From assembly GCA_030418115.1 (NCBI GenBank), contig JAUHQD010000002.1:62001-126000 (forward strand): 64,000 nucleotides of DNA. The letters are read 5' to 3'. The stretch's first letter is position 1. The number at the start of each line of letters is the position of its first letter. The notes under the pieces are model-generated. The model had not been told where the DNA came from. It ran no database searches and was given only the letters and a program-made list of their open reading frames with translations. The translations under genes were made by a program, and so were the position numbers. Below are positions 61,454 to 64,000 of the stretch, piece after piece. Source of the stretch: Alteromonadaceae bacterium BrNp21-10. Lineage in GTDB: Bacteria; Pseudomonadota; Gammaproteobacteria; Enterobacterales; Alteromonadaceae.

Positions 61454-64000
61454 ATGCGTTTTATTTTATTTATCAGCCTATTAAGCTTTTCACAGGCGAT
61501 TTTTGCCCATGCCGAACATGACAAAAATCGCTATGTTGCCACAGATGGTAAAGATTCCATGCGCTGTGACAATCCTAAGCAGCCTTGTAGAACCATCAGC
61601 TATGCCGCACAACATGCCAATAAAGGTGACAAAATTCTGGTTGCCGCAGGTCAATATCAGGGCAATAATGATAACGAATTATTTTATTTAATTAGCCAAG
61701 TCACGCCCATTCAAGGCGGCTATAGCACCATTGATCACTATGCCCAACAAGCGCCAAGCATCCATAACACGACATTAGTTGGCATCCCCAAAGAATATGT
61801 TGAGCAATTACAACAGCAGGGTTTTAGTGTTATTCGCGATACTAAGGCCAAAGTCGCTAATAACTTAGCCGCCAAATTAAGTTCTCTGAACGCGCTCAGT
61901 CAAAAGCAAATAGACCAAGACTGTATTAACGGCTTTGCCGCAGAATTTCCATGCAGCAACGTATCCTTAGTAGCGCATTTACCATTATCTGAATTTGCAG
62001 GCAATCACTCTAGCGCCAATGATATTTGGGGACATATTGATCTCAACACCGGTACTGAGTACGCCCTTATTGGTCTACGCCGCGGTACTGCGGTGGTTAG
62101 CCTTGCTGACCCACAAGCGCCGATGGTTGTCGGTGTCATCAGCGGTACTAGCACAACATGGCGCGACATTAAGGTTTATCAATATTACGACGCCGCCAAC
62201 ACCAGATGGCGCGCCTATGCTTATGTGACTTCCGACAGTACCAGTGAAGGCATTACCATTATCGATCTTAACAGCCTGCCCAACCAAATCAGCCTAGTAC
62301 AGCGCCAGCCTGTTTTTGCTTCAGCACATAATATTTATATTAGCGATGTCGATTATGGGCTTAATATTGCGGCCCCCGGTAAAAGCCCTTTAATTCACAT
62401 TGCCGGTGCCAATAAATATTCAGGCTCCCAGCATAGTTACTCTCTAAGCAATCCCGAGTCCCTGTCGGAAGTTCTTATCCCCAACAATGCCAACGCTGAT
62501 GATTACAGCCATGATGTGAGTTCATTACGCATCAGCGATGAGCGTTCTAATCAATGCCCTAACGCCACCGCTGATTGTTTAGTTGTTTTAGATTTTAATG
62601 AGGATAGCTTTCGCCTATGGGATCAAAGCCTCGCCAGCACTAGAGTAAATCTCAGCAATACCACTTATAACCAAGCGTCTTATGTGCATTCCGGTTGGTG
62701 GAGTGAAAATAAAAATTATGTTTTTGTGCATGATGAACTAGATGAACAAAACCATGGTATTAACAGCACCCTACGTATTTTCGAAATTACCGACCTGAGT
62801 TCACCGCAGCATGTGGGTACTTGGACTGGCCCCACTCGAGCCATTGACCACAACGGCTTTGTGCGCGGCAATCGCTATTACATGTCTAATTACGAACGCG
62901 GAATGACCATCTTAGATATTAGCGACCCATCAGCGCCAACGGACATCGGCTTTTTTGACACCTTCCCTTCATCGGATAATGCCAGCTTCAACGGCGCTTG
63001 GGGAGTGTATCCGTTTTTACCCAGTGGCTTAATTCTTGTTAGTGACATTAATAGCGGCCTGTATATATTACGTGACCATACCACCAGCAATAACAATAAT
63101 GCCGTCGCCTTCAGCGCAGCCACCCACACCATTGCAGAAGGTGATTCACTAACGTTAAGTGTTCATCGCAGTGGCGACACTACAAAAGCCTTCAGCGTGG
63201 AATATGAGATTCTGAGCGGTTCAGCCCATGACAACGATGTGCCACTGGGTACGGGCAATGTTTCTTGGCCAGCTAATGACGCCGAAGACCAAACCATCAA
63301 CATAGTCATTAACCAAGACATCGATGATAACGAGTACGACGAGGTCTTTTTTGTACGCTTGTTTAACCCGCAAAGCGGCACTACGTTAACCACACCGAAT
63401 ATCGCCACCATCATCATTTCGGGCAAGGAAATATCACCCGCGGCTAGCTTTAATATTGATGAAATCACCGTCTTTGAAAATCAGCCCGCCGCCAGCGTTA
63501 GCATTAAACGTCAGAACCGCACCGACACCGATTTGCAAGTCTCTTACAGTCTAGTGAGTGATACCGCCATCGCCGGTGAAGATATTGAAAACATCAGCGG
63601 AACCGTAACCTGGGCAGCCAATGAGACTGACAGCATGATGATTAGCTTACCGCTAATAGATGACGAAATTAATGAAGGAGATGAACAACTCAAACTCGTA
63701 CTCAGTGCCGACAGCCCAGATCAACTCGGCGTGCCATCCGAAGTGTTAATTCGTATTCGCGACGACGAAAGCAATCAAGCACCAACAATTACATTAACCA
63801 GCACAATGCAAGTCAATGTACGCCAATCCGTGCAGTTGCGAGCCACCAGTGCCGACGCTGAAAATGATGAGCTGAGTATTGAATGGAATCAAACCGCGGG
63901 TAGTGATGTGGTACTTAACAATGCTGACACCTTAACACCCAATTTTACTGCTCCAGCTGCCACGGGGACGCTCACTTTTGAAATCACCGTTAGCGATCCT
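61454..64000 (+). CDS. Secreted choice-of-anchor B / Calx-beta protein, incomplete at right edge
   Basis: The frame is open for 849 codons with no stop before the window ends. A signal peptide (RFILFISLLSFSQAIFA) leads into a short parallel-beta-helix-like part (RYVATDGKDSMRCDNPKQPC, TISYAAQHANKGDKILVAAG). A choice-of-anchor B region with LVIVD-type blades follows (SLADPQAPMVVGVIS, ITIIDLNSLPNQISLVQ, FEITDLSSPQHVGTW, TILDISDPSAPTDIGFF), from about 180 to 540. Two Calx-beta repeats come next (FSAATHTIAEGDSLTLSVHR; FNIDEITVFENQPAASVSIK), then the start of a PKD-like domain. It is probably cell-surface or released; anchors and total length lie beyond the window. Confidence 0.88.
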   Translation, partial: MRFILFISLLSFSQAIFAHAEHDKNRYVATDGKDSMRCDNPKQPCRTISYAAQHANKGDKILVAAGQYQGNNDNELFYLISQVTPIQGGYSTIDHYAQQAPSIHNTTLVGIPKEYVEQLQQQGFSVIRDTKAKVANNLAAKLSSLNALSQKQIDQDCINGFAAEFPCSNVSLVAHLPLSEFAGNHSSANDIWGHIDLNTGTEYALIGLRRGTAVVSLADPQAPMVVGVISGTSTTWRDIKVYQYYDAANTRWRAYAYVTSDSTSEGITIIDLNSLPNQISLVQRQPVFASAHNIYISDVDYGLNIAAPGKSPLIHIAGANKYSGSQHSYSLSNPESLSEVLIPNNANADDYSHDVSSLRISDERSNQCPNATADCLVVLDFNEDSFRLWDQSLASTRVNLSNTTYNQASYVHSGWWSENKNYVFVHDELDEQNHGINSTLRIFEITDLSSPQHVGTWTGPTRAIDHNGFVRGNRYYMSNYERGMTILDISDPSAPTDIGFFDTFPSSDNASFNGAWGVYPFLPSGLILVSDINSGLYILRDHTTSNNNNAVAFSAATHTIAEGDSLTLSVHRSGDTTKAFSVEYEILSGSAHDNDVPLGTGNVSWPANDAEDQTINIVINQDIDDNEYDEVFFVRLFNPQSGTTLTTPNIATIIISGKEISPAASFNIDEITVFENQPAASVSIKRQNRTDTDLQVSYSLVSDTAIAGEDIENISGTVTWAANETDSMMISLPLIDDEINEGDEQLKLVLSADSPDQLGVPSEVLIRIRDDESNQAPTITLTSTMQVNVRQSVQLRATSADAENDELSIEWNQTAGSDVVLNNADTLTPNFTAPAATGTLTFEITVSDP

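Overview
This 64 kb window is chromosomal DNA from a gammaproteobacterium, most likely a marine member of the Alteromonadales. The inference rests on the gene content: efpL, pyrG-eno, gspA/gspB, a TonB-dependent receptor of the oligosaccharide type, a Shewanella-like type I-F2 CRISPR-Cas locus and a ThiD-ThiE fusion. No rRNA or tRNA gene was recognised.

Layout. 0.2-5.8 kb: housekeeping genes (efpL, pyrG, eno, an unknown gene, htpX). 6.1-9.2 kb: a tight cyanate-type operon (FNT anion channel, PP2C-kinase fusion, cynS). 9.3-11.5 kb: a PQQ-dependent lipoprotein dehydrogenase with a built-in cytochrome c domain. 11.5-16.8 kb: leuABCD behind a complete attenuator with a leucine-rich leader peptide (leuL). 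17-24.6 kb: gspB-gspA, cca, a periplasmic binding protein, a membrane acyltransferase, a LytTR regulator and a Gfo/Idh/MocA oxidoreductase. 24.7-37 kb: a defence island. 37.2-44.9 kb: a GntR regulator, then a TPP riboswitch and thiC-O-S-G-DE-F. 44.9-56.6 kb: a TonB receptor, srmB, a diguanylate cyclase, a cyclophilin, rdgB-hemW, a DUF2884 gene and two Lcl/DUF1566 surface proteins. 56.7-57.7 kb: a complete IS982-family element with a target duplication. 57.7-61.2 kb: signalling genes (PAS, receiver-CheC, a soluble zinc-binding chemoreceptor) and a small unknown gene. From 61.45 kb a large secreted choice-of-anchor B/Calx-beta protein runs off the right edge.

The defence island is the most interesting part. 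All cas genes are on the minus strand: a WYL regulator, a newly noticed 45-residue membrane protein, cas1, cas2-3, cas7fv, cas5fv, cas6f, then an antitoxin-like ribbon-helix-helix gene without a toxin, the leader, and an array of 46 identical 28-bp repeats with 45 spacers of exactly 32 bp. There is no cas8f or small subunit, which marks the minimal I-F2 (I-Fv) type. The repeat hairpin (arms CTGCC and GGCAG) and the Cas6f histidine 29 fit each other.

Beyond the trailer end lies about 0.8 kb of tandem repeats built from 84-bp half-units. Each half-unit carries two GC hairpins whose stems vary in a compensatory way between copies. Three of the larger units begin with the first 14 bp of the CRISPR repeat, and each half-unit holds a module shaped like the CRISPR repeat (TTTCT..AG, GC hairpin, TGAAC). 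A Phd/ParE-type toxin-antitoxin pair flanks this region. I regard this repeat system as the least explained structure in the window.
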